20,240 nucleotides of DNA from CAVVWJ01 sp965652025 (GCA_965652025.1 CBFGTM010000061.1:1-20240); one strand, 5' to 3'. Numbered from the stretch's first letter, positions 1 to 8,087 are shown. Notes: generated from the letters alone by a model not told the origin. Program-made: numbers and translations.

Positions 1-84
1 GAGCTCCAGTCGACCAACGAAGAGCTCGAGACCATGAACGAGGAGCTCCAGTCGACCAACGAGGAGCTCCAGACCATGAACGAC
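1..84 (+). repeat. Two tandem 42-bp coding repeats
   Basis: Positions 1-42 and 43-84 are near-identical units differing at three bases. Each encodes 14 residues (ELQSTNEELETMNE and ELQSTNEELQTMND), and a third partial unit follows. They form the helical linker of the CheB/CheR/PAS fusion. More units may lie upstream of the window. Confidence 0.85.
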
Positions 85-480
85 GAGCTCCGCACCCGGG
101 GGGATGACCTCAATTCCGCCAACGCCTTCCTCCAGTCTGTTCTTGCCAGCTTGCGCGGCGGAGTAGCAGTGGTCGATCAAGACTTTCGGGTGATCGCCTG
201 GAATGAGCAGGCCGAGGATCTCTGGGGTTTGCGGGAGTCCGAGGTCAATGGTCAGCACTTCCTGAATCTCGACATCGGTCTCCCCGTCGATCAGCTTCGC
301 ACGACGCTCCGGAAATGCATGCAGGGGGAAAGCGAGGAGGAGGCTGTAAAGCTTCGCGCGATCAACCGGCGGGGCAAAACGATCCACTGCCAGGTGACCT
401 GCACGCCGCTGCGCGGACCAACCGATGAGATTCGTGGCGCCATCCTTCACATGGAGGACCATGGCGATGGCAAACCATAA
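1..480 (+). CDS. CheB/CheR/PAS fusion protein, C-terminal fragment
   Basis: The frame is open at the window's left edge, so only the last 159 residues are visible. The fragment opens with a charged helical linker built on the motif ELQSTNEEL, repeated with a 14-residue period (residues 1-30). It continues into a PAS domain (about 35-150) containing GVAVVDQDFRVIAWN and NLDIGLP. This linker followed by this PAS type is typical of proteins that fuse a CheB-like methylesterase and a CheR-like methyltransferase to PAS sensors, so those catalytic domains probably lie upstream of the window; that is inferred, not seen. The role would be a cytoplasmic signalling protein of the chemotaxis-like adaptation type. 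The stop codon lies inside the next gene (14-nt overlap), which suggests translational coupling. A PAS histidine kinase with the same linker is a less likely alternative. Confidence 0.85.
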   Translation, partial: ELQSTNEELETMNEELQSTNEELQTMNDELRTRGDDLNSANAFLQSVLASLRGGVAVVDQDFRVIAWNEQAEDLWGLRESEVNGQHFLNLDIGLPVDQLRTTLRKCMQGESEEEAVKLRAINRRGKTIHCQVTCTPLRGPTDEIRGAILHMEDHGDGKP

Positions 481-889
481 GTTCCGGGGCCCACGGCGAG
501 ACTCCGGCGCCCTTCAGAGGCGGGAGGAGCACACCGACAGAGCGGAGCAGGCCCGGCGGATTTCCGAGACAGAGCGCGATGCAGCTGAGCAGCAGCGGGC
601 CCTGAGCGAACAGATCCGCCAGACCGGAGAGTCGCTTCGGATTTCTGCCGAGGACCTGCGGCAGATGCAGGAACAGAGCCGGTATCAGGCAGAGGAGCTT
701 CGAGGTATGCAGGAGCAGCTGCGGCGGTACGCGGAGGAGGCCCGCGAGGCTGCGGAGCAGGCCCGACACGTCGCGGAGCAGCTGCGAGTCGTGAGCGAGA
801 TCGCCCAGAAGGCCGCCTATGACCAAAGTGCGATCATGCAGGAACTGCGGGACACCATCCTACGCTACGAGCACGCCCCGGATCACTAG
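467..889 (+). CDS. Small coiled-coil protein coupled to CheB/CheR-PAS
   Basis: This is a 140-residue cytoplasmic protein without a signal peptide, membrane segment or recognised catalytic domain. After a basic N-terminus (residues 1-20), residues 27-117 form 13 uninterrupted heptads. Within them a 14-residue period is plain: EDLRQMQEQSRYQA (62-75), EELRGMQEQLRRYA (76-89), EEAREAAEQARHVA (90-103) and EQLRVVSEIAQKAA (104-117). The start chosen is ATG 467, which has GGAGG at 453-457 nine bases upstream; ATG 461 has too short a spacer and ATG 425 lies well before this site. The gene overlaps the CheB/CheR-PAS gene by 14 nt and ends 33 nt before the hybrid kinase, so it probably belongs to the same operon. 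Its coil resembles the signalling-helix linkers of both neighbours, suggesting (inference) an adaptor or oligomerisation partner. Function is unknown. Confidence 0.75.
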   Translation: MANHKFRGPRRDSGALQRREEHTDRAEQARRISETERDAAEQQRALSEQIRQTGESLRISAEDLRQMQEQSRYQAEELRGMQEQLRRYAEEAREAAEQARHVAEQLRVVSEIAQKAAYDQSAIMQELRDTILRYEHAPDH

Positions 890-922
890 GGGCAGGGCTG
901 TCGTGATATCCAGAGGACTATT

Positions 923-2845
923 GTGAGCGCAAAGGAGAGCGGGCACCTCCACCTGATGCCCAAGGGGATTGAACCATCGGCGGTGGAAGGGAGCGCCTCC
1001 GAGCAGGAAAGGATTCAGGACCTGAAGCTCGCGGTGGAGGAGCTGCGAGTGGCCGACGAGGAGCTGCGGCAGCAGAATGAGGAGCTCGTCGCGGCGCACC
1101 TGGAGGTGGATGCCGAGCGGCAGCGGTACCAGGAACTATTCGAGTTGGCCCCGGACGCGTACCTGGTCACCAATCTCGTCGGGATCATCAGCGAGGCCAA
1201 CCAGTCCGCATCTCGGCTGTTCGGCATCTCGCCCGAGTATCTGGCCGGTAAAGCGCTGGCGACGTACGTGGCGACCGAGGATCGGCCTCGTTTCCGCTTG
1301 CTCCTGAACAACCCTGCCTTTACGCCTGCGGCACGAACCGCCCCCTTCCGATTGCGAATCCGCGGCGGCACTCGTCTCTACGTCGAGCTGACCTACTCGG
1401 TTGCCCACGATCCGGACCAGGCACCCATTGGCTTCCGCTGGCTGATTCGGGACGTCACCGAGCAAGAGCGCATGGCTCTGCAGATCCGGACATTGAACGC
1501 CGAGTTGGAATCCCGGGTTCTGGAGCGCACGACCGATCTCCGTGCCGCACAGCAGTTGTCGGAGGAGCTGCTCGAGAGGGAACAGGCGGCCCGTCGTGCG
1601 ATGGAGGCGAGCGTGGCGCAGTCCCGGCATGTCCAGAAGCTGGAGAGCATCGGAGTGCTCGCTGGGGGTATCGCGCACGACTTCAACAACCTCCTGCACG
1701 TAGTGCTGGGAAATGCGGACATAGCCTTGAGCCGACTATCTCTGCGGTCGCCTGCCCGGGACCCACTGGAGGAGGTGGTGCGGGCCACCATCCGGGCCGC
1801 CGATTTGACCCGGCAGATGCTGGCCTATTCCGGGAAAGGGGCGTTTGTCGTTCGCCACCTCGACCTGTCCCAGGAAGTCCGGGAGATGGCAACGCTGCTG
1901 CGTACCGCTATTTCCAAGCAGGCTGCGCTGGTATGGGAACTGGCGCCGGATCTGCCGGCCATCAACGCCGATGCCACCCAGATCCGCCAGATCGTCATGA
2001 ACCTGATTACCAACGCTTCCGATGCGCTGGCGGACGCCGGGGGAACCATCTCCCTTCGAACCGGGGTGCTCAGTCCCCAAGCCGTCAGCGACCTCAGTAT
2101 GGGTACTGTGCTTCCAGGCAGTGAAGCCCCGCCAACCAGCGATATGCCTTTCGTGTATCTCGAGGTTGCCGATAACGGCGGAGGCATGTCACCCGACACG
2201 CTGTCTCGAATCTTCGATCCGTTTTTCTCCACCAAGTTCAGCGGTCGGGGGCTGGGATTGGCGGCCGTGATGGGGATCGTACAGGGTCACCAGGGCCTGA
2301 TTCGAATCCGGACGGCGCCGGGGGAAGGAACCACATTCCGGGTACTGTTCCCGGCGGTAACCGGAGGGGTGCGGGAGCCGGAAAAGCTATCCGCAGCTCG
2401 CAGCGACTGGCGGGGCAGTGGAACAGTCCTGGTGGTCGAAGACGAGGAAGACGTGCGCGAGGTGGCCGACCGCATCCTTCAGGATTTCGGCTTCGACACC
2501 CTACTGGCGGTGGATGGGCGCGACGCCCTGGAGCAATTCGAGCGGGCTCGATCCAGAGTGACCGCGGTACTGCTTGACCTGTCCATGCCTCGCATGGGCG
2601 GACAGGAGGTCTTCCGCCGGCTCCGGCAGACGTGCCCGGACCTGCCGGTAATCATCATGAGCGGTTACACCGAAGAATCGGTGGCCGCCCAGTTCAGCGC
2701 GAGCGGAGCCGACCTGACCGCCTTCCTCCAGAAGCCCTTCCTGGCCGAGGACCTCGTCGACGTGCTTCGGCGGGTTGTGCGCTCCGCTCCTGCCGCAGAT
2801 GAGCCCGCCGGGCGTGCAACTTTGGTGGCCCCGCGCATCTCTTAG
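923..2845 (+). CDS. PAS hybrid sensor histidine kinase with C-terminal receiver
   Basis: This is a 640-residue soluble hybrid kinase with no membrane segment. In order: a coiled coil (about 30-72, repeating EELR/EELV heptads); a PAS domain (about 73-190); a second coil (about 190-245); HisKA with the H-box GGIAHDFNNLL (phospho-acceptor His252); HATPase with N-box NLITNASDAL (about 357), G1 DNGGGM (about 416), FDPFFSTKF and GRGLGLA; and a receiver starting with VLVVEDEED (about 502), with Asp552 in LLDLSMP and the KPF lysine loop. All key residues are present. The start is GTG 923, with AGAGGA at 912-917 as ribosome binding site. It probably autophosphorylates and passes phosphate to its own receiver, and then to an HPt or other regulator not found here. 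It is the third gene of the unit starting before the window. The PAS ligand cannot be told. Confidence 0.93.
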   Translation: MSAKESGHLHLMPKGIEPSAVEGSASEQERIQDLKLAVEELRVADEELRQQNEELVAAHLEVDAERQRYQELFELAPDAYLVTNLVGIISEANQSASRLFGISPEYLAGKALATYVATEDRPRFRLLLNNPAFTPAARTAPFRLRIRGGTRLYVELTYSVAHDPDQAPIGFRWLIRDVTEQERMALQIRTLNAELESRVLERTTDLRAAQQLSEELLEREQAARRAMEASVAQSRHVQKLESIGVLAGGIAHDFNNLLHVVLGNADIALSRLSLRSPARDPLEEVVRATIRAADLTRQMLAYSGKGAFVVRHLDLSQEVREMATLLRTAISKQAALVWELAPDLPAINADATQIRQIVMNLITNASDALADAGGTISLRTGVLSPQAVSDLSMGTVLPGSEAPPTSDMPFVYLEVADNGGGMSPDTLSRIFDPFFSTKFSGRGLGLAAVMGIVQGHQGLIRIRTAPGEGTTFRVLFPAVTGGVREPEKLSAARSDWRGSGTVLVVEDEEDVREVADRILQDFGFDTLLAVDGRDALEQFERARSRVTAVLLDLSMPRMGGQEVFRRLRQTCPDLPVIIMSGYTEESVAAQFSASGADLTAFLQKPFLAEDLVDVLRRVVRSAPAADEPAGRATLVAPRIS

Positions 2846-2891
2846 GACCCGGTCGACGCCTCCAAGTCCTCTCATTTCAAGGGTTTGATGC

Positions 2892-2920
2892 CGAGGCCCA
2901 GGTTGCCACGGGAGGCCTCG
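2892..2920 (+). terminator. Possible intrinsic terminator after the hybrid kinase
   Basis: A perfect 7-bp stem, CGAGGCC (2892-2898) with GGCCTCG (2914-2920), lies 47 nt after the kinase stop codon and is followed by CTTTAG. The 15-nt loop and short T-run make this a weak terminator candidate. It would separate the kinase unit from the sigma/anti-sigma unit. Confidence 0.35.
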
Positions 2921-3059
2921 CTTTAGATTGAAGCCGGTCAGCTCTGGACTGTGCCGGTGGGCGCATAGGATCACCATCACTGCTAAGCAGCGCCTGGCAA
3001 GGCATATTTAGAGATGTGGTATGAGTGTTGCCGGAGCCGGCGGAGAGGAAAGAGCCCCG

Positions 3060-3590
3060 ATGGGAGCAGCTGGTGGAGATGCTCGGAGGTACATGACGGC
3101 CGACCTGACGGAGCTTTTCGAGCAGTACTACGAGTCTCTCGTCCGCATGCTGTATCGCCGGACGGGAGACCGGGATCGCGCCGAGGATCTGGCTCAGGAG
3201 ACCTTTGCCCGGGCCGTTGCGGCGCCACCAAACAACCCCCGCCCCTGGCTCTTCGCCGTGGCACTCAACCTGGTGCGGGAGGACGGCCGCAAGAACGTTC
3301 GCCAGGGTCGCCGTCTGGAGCTGCTCCGGACCGACACACCACCGGCCCCTGGGCCGGACGAAGACTACGAACGGAACGAGCGGACCGCCTCGGTTCGGGC
3401 GGCCCTTGCAACTCTGAATGAACGGGATCGGGAAGCCTTGCTGCTCAAGGCTGAGGGGTTCAACTACGGAGAGATCGCCGCTACGCTGGGACTCTCCAGG
3501 GGGGCGGTGGGGACCACGTTGGCGCGGGCCCGCCGCCGGCTGGTCGAGGCGTATCGGTCAGGAGAACGGGGAACCAATGTCGCATCTTGA
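3060..3590 (+). CDS. ECF-type RNA polymerase sigma factor
   Basis: This is a sigma-70 family extracytoplasmic-function sigma factor of 176 residues. Region 2 spans about residues 19-75 with the characteristic GDRDRAEDLAQETFARA, and PRPWLFAVALNLVRE forms its end. Region 4 spans about 119-165, with ERDREALLLKAEGFNYGEIA and a helix-turn-helix LGLSRGAVGTTLARARRRL. It directs RNA polymerase to a stress or envelope regulon. Three in-frame ATGs exist. ATG 3060 was chosen because a purine-rich GGAGAGGAAAGAG sits 7-10 nt upstream; ATG 3021 has no convincing site, and ATG 3093 has GGAGGT only 2 nt away but would still leave an intact fold. The last 14 nt overlap the anti-sigma gene, the standard arrangement for a sigma/anti-sigma pair. 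Autoregulation is likely but no clear ECF promoter was recognised upstream. Confidence 0.92.
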   Translation: MGAAGGDARRYMTADLTELFEQYYESLVRMLYRRTGDRDRAEDLAQETFARAVAAPPNNPRPWLFAVALNLVREDGRKNVRQGRRLELLRTDTPPAPGPDEDYERNERTASVRAALATLNERDREALLLKAEGFNYGEIAATLGLSRGAVGTTLARARRRLVEAYRSGERGTNVAS

Positions 3591-4869
3591 TGAAGGCACG
3601 CTGCACGCACTGCTCGACGGGGAGCTGGATCTGGCGGAGATCAGCGAGATCCAGAAGCACCTGGGCAGCTGCGTGTCCTGCGGCTCCCGGCTCCAGGAAG
3701 TGAAGCAGGTCTTGGCCGAGGCCGACCGGCTGGTTGGTGCGGTGGAGGTGCCGGCCGGAGCCTCGGTCGCGCGCCACGAACCTCCCCGCAACCCCGCACC
3801 ACCTCCGTTCCGGGACCGCGAGCCTCCCTCCTGGGAAGAGCCGCCGGTTCTGCTGGTTCCCGATCCGATCGACAGTAATGCGCGGCGGAGGCGGTGGCTG
3901 CGAGCCCTGCGCTGGGCCGCTGTTGTGGCTGTGGTCGTGTACGGGGGCAAGATGATCGGCGGCGCCATCGGCCCGAGCCACCCCGTTCTTTCCGAGCGTG
4001 ATCTCACCTCAACCTCACCGGCAGTGCCGCCGGCGGTCGCCAGCCGCGAAGAGACCAGGAGAGCGGAGTCCACCACCGCCGCTCCATCGCGGACGGCTCG
4101 GCCGCAGCCTCGCACACCGGCGGCTCCGAGAAACGACAGCCGGCCGGCACCCGTCGCGACTCAGCCGAGGCCCCAGCCAGCCGCTGAGGTGGATGAAAGC
4201 GGGACATCCGACACCCAGAGCTCGGATGCTGCCGATTCCATGAGCTTCGCGGCCGGGGACACGTCGACTGATAGTCTGAACGAGGGCAAGGTCGCCGCCG
4301 CGGATGCCGCGTCGGACAGTGCAGTCGACTCGGTCATTGCCGCCCAGGGTGGGGTCGCAGCCGGAGCCAGCGAGGCAGATCGGCTGGCCACCCGGCGCGC
4401 TGCGGCCGCTGCGCTTGCCGAACTGGATCGGGAGCGCCGCCGCCAGCGGGCCAATGCGGCCACGGCCTCCTTACCGCCTCCGGTCCGGGCAGAGACCGCC
4501 GCGGCTGAGGCGGCAGCTCGTCCGCCCACACCAGAGCAGCGAGCTCAGGTGTATTTGCGGATCGGTCTGGATGAGGCGGTGAGGCAGCTGGGAGGTCCGG
4601 TGCACGTGATCGAGGGAATGACGCCCGAGTTCATCGGGCTGACCCGCAGCCAGATCATTCCCGGCACCAATTCCAGCCGCCCGGTGGTGCGAGTGGTATA
4701 CACCGATGCCCGCGGGCGCCTGATTCTGCTGGACCAGCAGCGGACGGACGCGCCTTCGGCGCCCAGCCCATCGGGAAGCCTGCGCTGGACGATAGGCGAG
4801 GTGATGCTGTACCTGCGGGGGGATGTGAGTACCGACGTACTGCGAGGGCTACAGGCAAGGGTGAGGTAG
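3577..4869 (+). CDS. Zinc-finger membrane anti-sigma factor
   Basis: This is a 430-residue protein. The N-terminal cytoplasmic zinc-binding anti-sigma (ZAS, zf-HC2) domain carries the HxxxCxxC motif as His28, Cys32 and Cys35. A single membrane segment follows RRRRWLR at about residues 108-128. Next comes a long low-complexity outer segment rich in Ala, Pro, Ser, Thr and Arg (about 135-310), then a folded-looking C-terminal domain (about 317-430) starting near PEQRAQVYLRIGLDEAVRQL. It should hold the upstream sigma factor at the membrane until an envelope signal releases it. The start is ATG 3577 after GGAGAACGGGG; the frame stays open further upstream, but that part runs inside the sigma gene and is not protein-like. 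It is longer than typical ZAS anti-sigmas because of the linker and the extra C-terminal domain, which I do not recognise. Confidence 0.88.
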   Translation: MSHLDEGTLHALLDGELDLAEISEIQKHLGSCVSCGSRLQEVKQVLAEADRLVGAVEVPAGASVARHEPPRNPAPPPFRDREPPSWEEPPVLLVPDPIDSNARRRRWLRALRWAAVVAVVVYGGKMIGGAIGPSHPVLSERDLTSTSPAVPPAVASREETRRAESTTAAPSRTARPQPRTPAAPRNDSRPAPVATQPRPQPAAEVDESGTSDTQSSDAADSMSFAAGDTSTDSLNEGKVAAADAASDSAVDSVIAAQGGVAAGASEADRLATRRAAAAALAELDRERRRQRANAATASLPPPVRAETAAAEAAARPPTPEQRAQVYLRIGLDEAVRQLGGPVHVIEGMTPEFIGLTRSQIIPGTNSSRPVVRVVYTDARGRLILLDQQRTDAPSAPSPSGSLRWTIGEVMLYLRGDVSTDVLRGLQARVR

Positions 4870-4874
4870 GAGGA

Positions 4875-7385
4875 TCAGCCTCGGGGCCGGGTTCCCGGCT
4901 CCCGGTTCTCGTCCAGGACTTCTCTCACCTTCCGCATCAACTCTTCCGGCGTAAACGGCTTTTGCATGAATGCAACATCCTTCCGGCTGACTCCGCGGCG
5001 CACCACCTCATCGTTGGTATAGCCCGACACAAACAGCAGCTTGATCTCCGGACGCTGCACCCGAAGCTGCTCCACCAGCTCTCCGGCTCCCATCTCCGGC
5101 ATGACCACGTCACTGACCAGCAGCTGGATAGGGTGCGGATGGTCGGCGGCGACGGTGAGCGCGTCGCGGCCGTGCCGCGCTTCCAGCACGGTATGGCCGT
5201 GGTCGGTCAGGATCTTCCACATCAGCTCCCGCACGCCGTCCTCATCCTCCACCACCAGGATGGTCTCCTCGCCCCGCAGTGAGTTCGGAGCTTCGGCAGC
5301 AGGCTGCTCCTCCGATTCGATCCGGGGGAGAAAGACCTTGACCGTGGTCCCGAGTCCGGGCTCACTGGAGACCCGCACCACACCGCCGTTCTGTTTGACA
5401 ATGCCATACACGATGGACAAACCGAGACCGCTGCGGCTGGCTGGTCCTGGAGTGCTGTAAAACGGATCGAACACGTGGGACAGCGTATCGCTGTCCATGC
5501 CGCTGCCGGTGTCACTCACGGCCAGGACGATATACCAGCCGGGTTTCACCGAGCGGCCCCGGGTAGTGCCCGTGATCTGGCGTTCTCCGGTCTCGATGGT
5601 CAGAGTTCCGCCGGACAGCATGGTATCTCGGGCATTGAGGACCAGATTCACCAGTACCTGCTGGAACTGAGCCGGGTCCATCATCACCTCGCCCAGTCCG
5701 GGTCGCAGCTCGGTGGCCAGCCGGATATCCGCGCCAATGAGCCGTTGGATCAGGCCCTGCATGCTGGTCACCACGGTGTTTAGCTCGATCGAGCGGGGCT
5801 CCAGCGTCTGCTGTCGTCCAAAGCTCAACAGCTGCCGAGTGAGCACCGCGCCTCGGTCAGCGGCCTTCTTGATTTGCTCGACGTCCTTGCGCCGGCGGTC
5901 GGTGGCCGTAATGTCGCGCAGCAGCAGGTCGCTGAAGCCGCGAATGGTGGTGAGCAGGTTGTTGAAGTCGTGCGCCACGCCACCCGCCAACCTTCCGGCC
6001 GCATCCATCCGCTGCGCCTGGCGTAGCTGTTCCTCGCTCTGGTAGAGCGCCGCCCGAGTGCGGGTTCGCTCGCTGATATCGGTTGCCAGGACCAGGCGAG
6101 CGCGCCGGCCATCCAGCTCCAACTCATGGGACACCAGCTCCATCTCGATGATGGTGCCGTCCTTGCGCTGATGCTGGATCAAGGCGACCTCGCCCCGGGA
6201 GGCTCCAGTGCGCTCCAAACCATGCCTCAGGCCGGGTGCATCATCGGGCGGCAGAATGTCGAGCACGGTCATGGCCAGGAACTCTTCCCGGCTGTAGCCA
6301 TAGTGCCCGACGGCGGCGTCGTTCACGTCCAGGAATGCCAGGGTGTCGACGTCGAACACCCACATCGGCTGGGGATTGCTGCCGAACAGCATGCCGTACC
6401 GCTCATCTGCCTCCCGAGCGGCGCGATACAGGGCGGCATTGTCTACGGTGAGGGCGGCGCGAGCGGCCAGTTCTTCGGCAAAAGCGAGATCTTCCGGTCC
6501 ATACTCCCGGCCCGACTCGGGCCCGACCACGAGAGTGATGGTGCCTACCGAATGACCGCGGGCTATCATGGGAACCCGGAGAAACCATCCCGGCACCAGG
6601 GCGCGGAACAGCTTCAGCTGCTCACTATCCTCAGCGCTGCTTCGGAGCATCTCGTCGGCGATAGGACCGAAGTCTCCCCGCTCGAGCGCGGGACCGAACG
6701 GCGCCCGGCGCGAGCCGTACTCACAGAGCGCGCGCACCAGCAGATCCTTGGCCGGGTCCCGGTGCGCGCCGGCGATGAACTGCAGCGAGCCAGATTCGCT
6801 GGCGACGTGGATGGCACACCAGTCGGCCAGATTGGGTACAATGAGCCGGGCCAGATCTCGCAGCGTCGCTTCATAGTCCAGCGACCCGGCCAGGATGACG
6901 TTGGCTTCGGCAAAGAACACCAGCCGCCGGTCCAACCGCTCGGCTTCCTGCCGGGAAAGCTCAATGCCACGGGCCCGCTCCGCCGCATGCTTCAGCCGAA
7001 CGACCAGCGCGATGGCAAGCACCACCGCGACGGTGAGCGCGAGGAGGGTATAGGCATTCTGCGGGGTATAATGGGTAAGCGGGCCTTCTTCCGAGAGGAA
7101 GCCCAGGCCATACAGCAGGGTGATCAGTCCGCTGATCACTGCCGGCCGGAGTCCTCCGCTATATCCGGAGTAGATGACCGCCAGCAGGAGGAATGGAAAG
7201 GGCTGGTCGAAGGGGACGCCGTGCTGCGCCATCTGGTGGAACAGGATGGCCACTGCGAGCGTGAGCAGCGGTCCCCGGACGTGCAACCCGATCCGGGCCC
7301 AATCCTGGCGGGACCGTGCCCCAGCCGAAACGCGGGCCAGGATACCGGAACCGCTGATGCGGCGCGCTGCCCCGCTCTCCGTCAT
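4875..7385 (-). CDS. Membrane GAF-PAS hybrid histidine kinase with receiver
   Basis: This is an 836-residue inner-membrane hybrid kinase. The N-terminus has several hydrophobic helices (about 35-130) resembling the DUF4118/KdpD-type membrane module. A GAF domain (about 165-310) and a PAS domain (about 325-445, ending in LATDISERTR) follow. HisKA has GGVAHDFNNLL with His472. HATPase has NLVLNARDTM (about 580), DTGSGMD, FDPFYST and GLGLSIVYGIV. The receiver (about 705-825) starts with ILVVEDEDG, with Asp759 in SDVVMPEMG and the MQKPF loop. Start ATG 7385 is supported by AGGAG seven bases upstream (plus-strand 7393-7397). It is convergent with the anti-sigma gene with only 5 nt between stop codons, and divergent from the basic-protein gene. 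The membrane module has almost no periplasmic loop, so an intramembrane or cytosolic cue is likely (inference). No output domain beyond the receiver is seen. Confidence 0.93.
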   Translation of the reverse strand: MTESGAARRISGSGILARVSAGARSRQDWARIGLHVRGPLLTLAVAILFHQMAQHGVPFDQPFPFLLLAVIYSGYSGGLRPAVISGLITLLYGLGFLSEEGPLTHYTPQNAYTLLALTVAVVLAIALVVRLKHAAERARGIELSRQEAERLDRRLVFFAEANVILAGSLDYEATLRDLARLIVPNLADWCAIHVASESGSLQFIAGAHRDPAKDLLVRALCEYGSRRAPFGPALERGDFGPIADEMLRSSAEDSEQLKLFRALVPGWFLRVPMIARGHSVGTITLVVGPESGREYGPEDLAFAEELAARAALTVDNAALYRAAREADERYGMLFGSNPQPMWVFDVDTLAFLDVNDAAVGHYGYSREEFLAMTVLDILPPDDAPGLRHGLERTGASRGEVALIQHQRKDGTIIEMELVSHELELDGRRARLVLATDISERTRTRAALYQSEEQLRQAQRMDAAGRLAGGVAHDFNNLLTTIRGFSDLLLRDITATDRRRKDVEQIKKAADRGAVLTRQLLSFGRQQTLEPRSIELNTVVTSMQGLIQRLIGADIRLATELRPGLGEVMMDPAQFQQVLVNLVLNARDTMLSGGTLTIETGERQITGTTRGRSVKPGWYIVLAVSDTGSGMDSDTLSHVFDPFYSTPGPASRSGLGLSIVYGIVKQNGGVVRVSSEPGLGTTVKVFLPRIESEEQPAAEAPNSLRGEETILVVEDEDGVRELMWKILTDHGHTVLEARHGRDALTVAADHPHPIQLLVSDVVMPEMGAGELVEQLRVQRPEIKLLFVSGYTNDEVVRRGVSRKDVAFMQKPFTPEELMRKVREVLDENREPGTRPRG

Positions 7386-7582
7386 GCTATGGCTCCTGAA
7401 AGTCCGCAGCCGGCGGTGTGGCCTGCGGAATGAGTAAGCTCCAATTTAAGGTCGGTCAGTGTCTGTGATATGCCTTACACCGAGGGTGCGTGAGTGACCT
7501 GGGCTACGGCCCCCGGAAGGGTGCCGGCGTACCGTTCCTCTCGTTCAGTGCATAGCCGTACCCCACCACAGCCGAGGACCAT

Positions 7583-7903
7583 ATGGCCCCCACCAGGAAG
7601 TCCGCGAAAACGAGAAGCGGGAAGAAGCGCAGTGGTGCCAAGCGGGCGTCGGCCAAGAAGCGGTCGTCGTCGGCCAAGAAGCGGCCCACCCGGAGGGCGG
7701 CGAGCAGACGAGCCGCAAAGCGATCCAGCAGGAAGGCGACTCTGAAGCGACGGGCCAAGCAGGGCCTTCGGGCAGCGCGGGGCGGCCTGAAGACGGTTCG
7801 CCGAGCCGGCGAACGCACTTGGAGAGCCCTCCGCTCCACTACCGCCCAAGTGGTCGAGGGCGTCAAGGACCGGCTGGAGGATTCTCGGTCAGATGCCGGT
7901 TAG
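7583..7903 (+). CDS. Histone H1-like, very basic DNA-binding protein
   Basis: This 106-residue protein is over one third Lys plus Arg by my count (15 K, 23 R), with Ala and Ser filling most of the rest. Residues 5-50 are a run of short AKKR, GKKR and AKR units, like the tails of eukaryotic H1 and the bacterial Hc1/AlgP/BpH1 class. Residues 60-106 are more mixed (GLKTVRRAGERTWRALRST, then an acidic end) and could form an amphipathic helix. Likely role: nucleoid or nucleic-acid binding and compaction. Start ATG 7583 has GAGGA at 7574-7578. A GC-rich hairpin lies 35 nt after the stop. Long frames on the opposite strand here are a by-product of the repetitive composition. The family cannot be fixed by composition alone; a basic ribosome- or RNA-binding protein is possible. 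Confidence 0.75.
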   Translation: MAPTRKSAKTRSGKKRSGAKRASAKKRSSSAKKRPTRRAASRRAAKRSSRKATLKRRAKQGLRAARGGLKTVRRAGERTWRALRSTTAQVVEGVKDRLEDSRSDAG

Positions 7904-7938
7904 CGCTCGGACCGGTTCTCGAGATAACCTACCATTCG

Positions 7939-7965
7939 GGGCGCGGCCGATCGAGCCGCGCCCTT
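7939..7965 (+). terminator. GC-rich hairpin after the basic-protein gene
   Basis: A perfect 9-bp stem, GGGCGCGGC (7939-7947) and GCCGCGCCC (7955-7963), has a 7-nt loop and is followed by TTCT. It lies 35 nt downstream of the H1-like gene and upstream of the TonB receptor promoter candidate. The stem is strong but the T-tract is short, so it is a plausible intrinsic terminator. Confidence 0.6.
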
Positions 7966-7994
7966 CTCGTGATCACCTCAAAAACAAATGATCC

Positions 7995-8023
7995 TTGCCA
8001 CCGCGTCAAACGCGGGGTAAGCT
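7995..8023 (+). promoter_or_regulatory. Promoter candidate with internal palindrome, TonB receptor
   Basis: TTGCCA (7995-8000, five of six matches to the -35 consensus) and TAAGCT (8018-8023, weak -10) are separated by 17 nt. The spacer contains a perfect inverted repeat, CCGCGT-CAA-ACGCGG (8001-8015), placed like an operator. The TonB receptor start lies 64 nt downstream of the -10 element. The -10 is poor, so this is only a candidate. Confidence 0.35.
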
Positions 8024-8087
8024 ATCGCCGTCCCCTCCGTCGAGTGCTATGTCCGCGACCTTCCCTTCTCGAAAGGATCCTCGCTCC

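Noticed and set aside
1..84. Possible CRISPR-like or mobile direct repeat
   Set aside because: The 42-bp units are contiguous, in frame and encode a known coiled-coil linker; there are no spacers.
6126..7433. Long plus-strand open frame of about 435 codons
   Set aside because: It lies opposite the clear GAF-PAS hybrid kinase, has no recognisable domain and no good ribosome binding site; GC-rich codons on the real strand create it.
7475..7866. Two minus-strand frames opposite the H1-like gene
   Set aside because: Their Leu/Arg/Pro-rich products are what the complement of Lys/Arg/Ala-rich codons gives; the plus frame has the RBS and the repeats.
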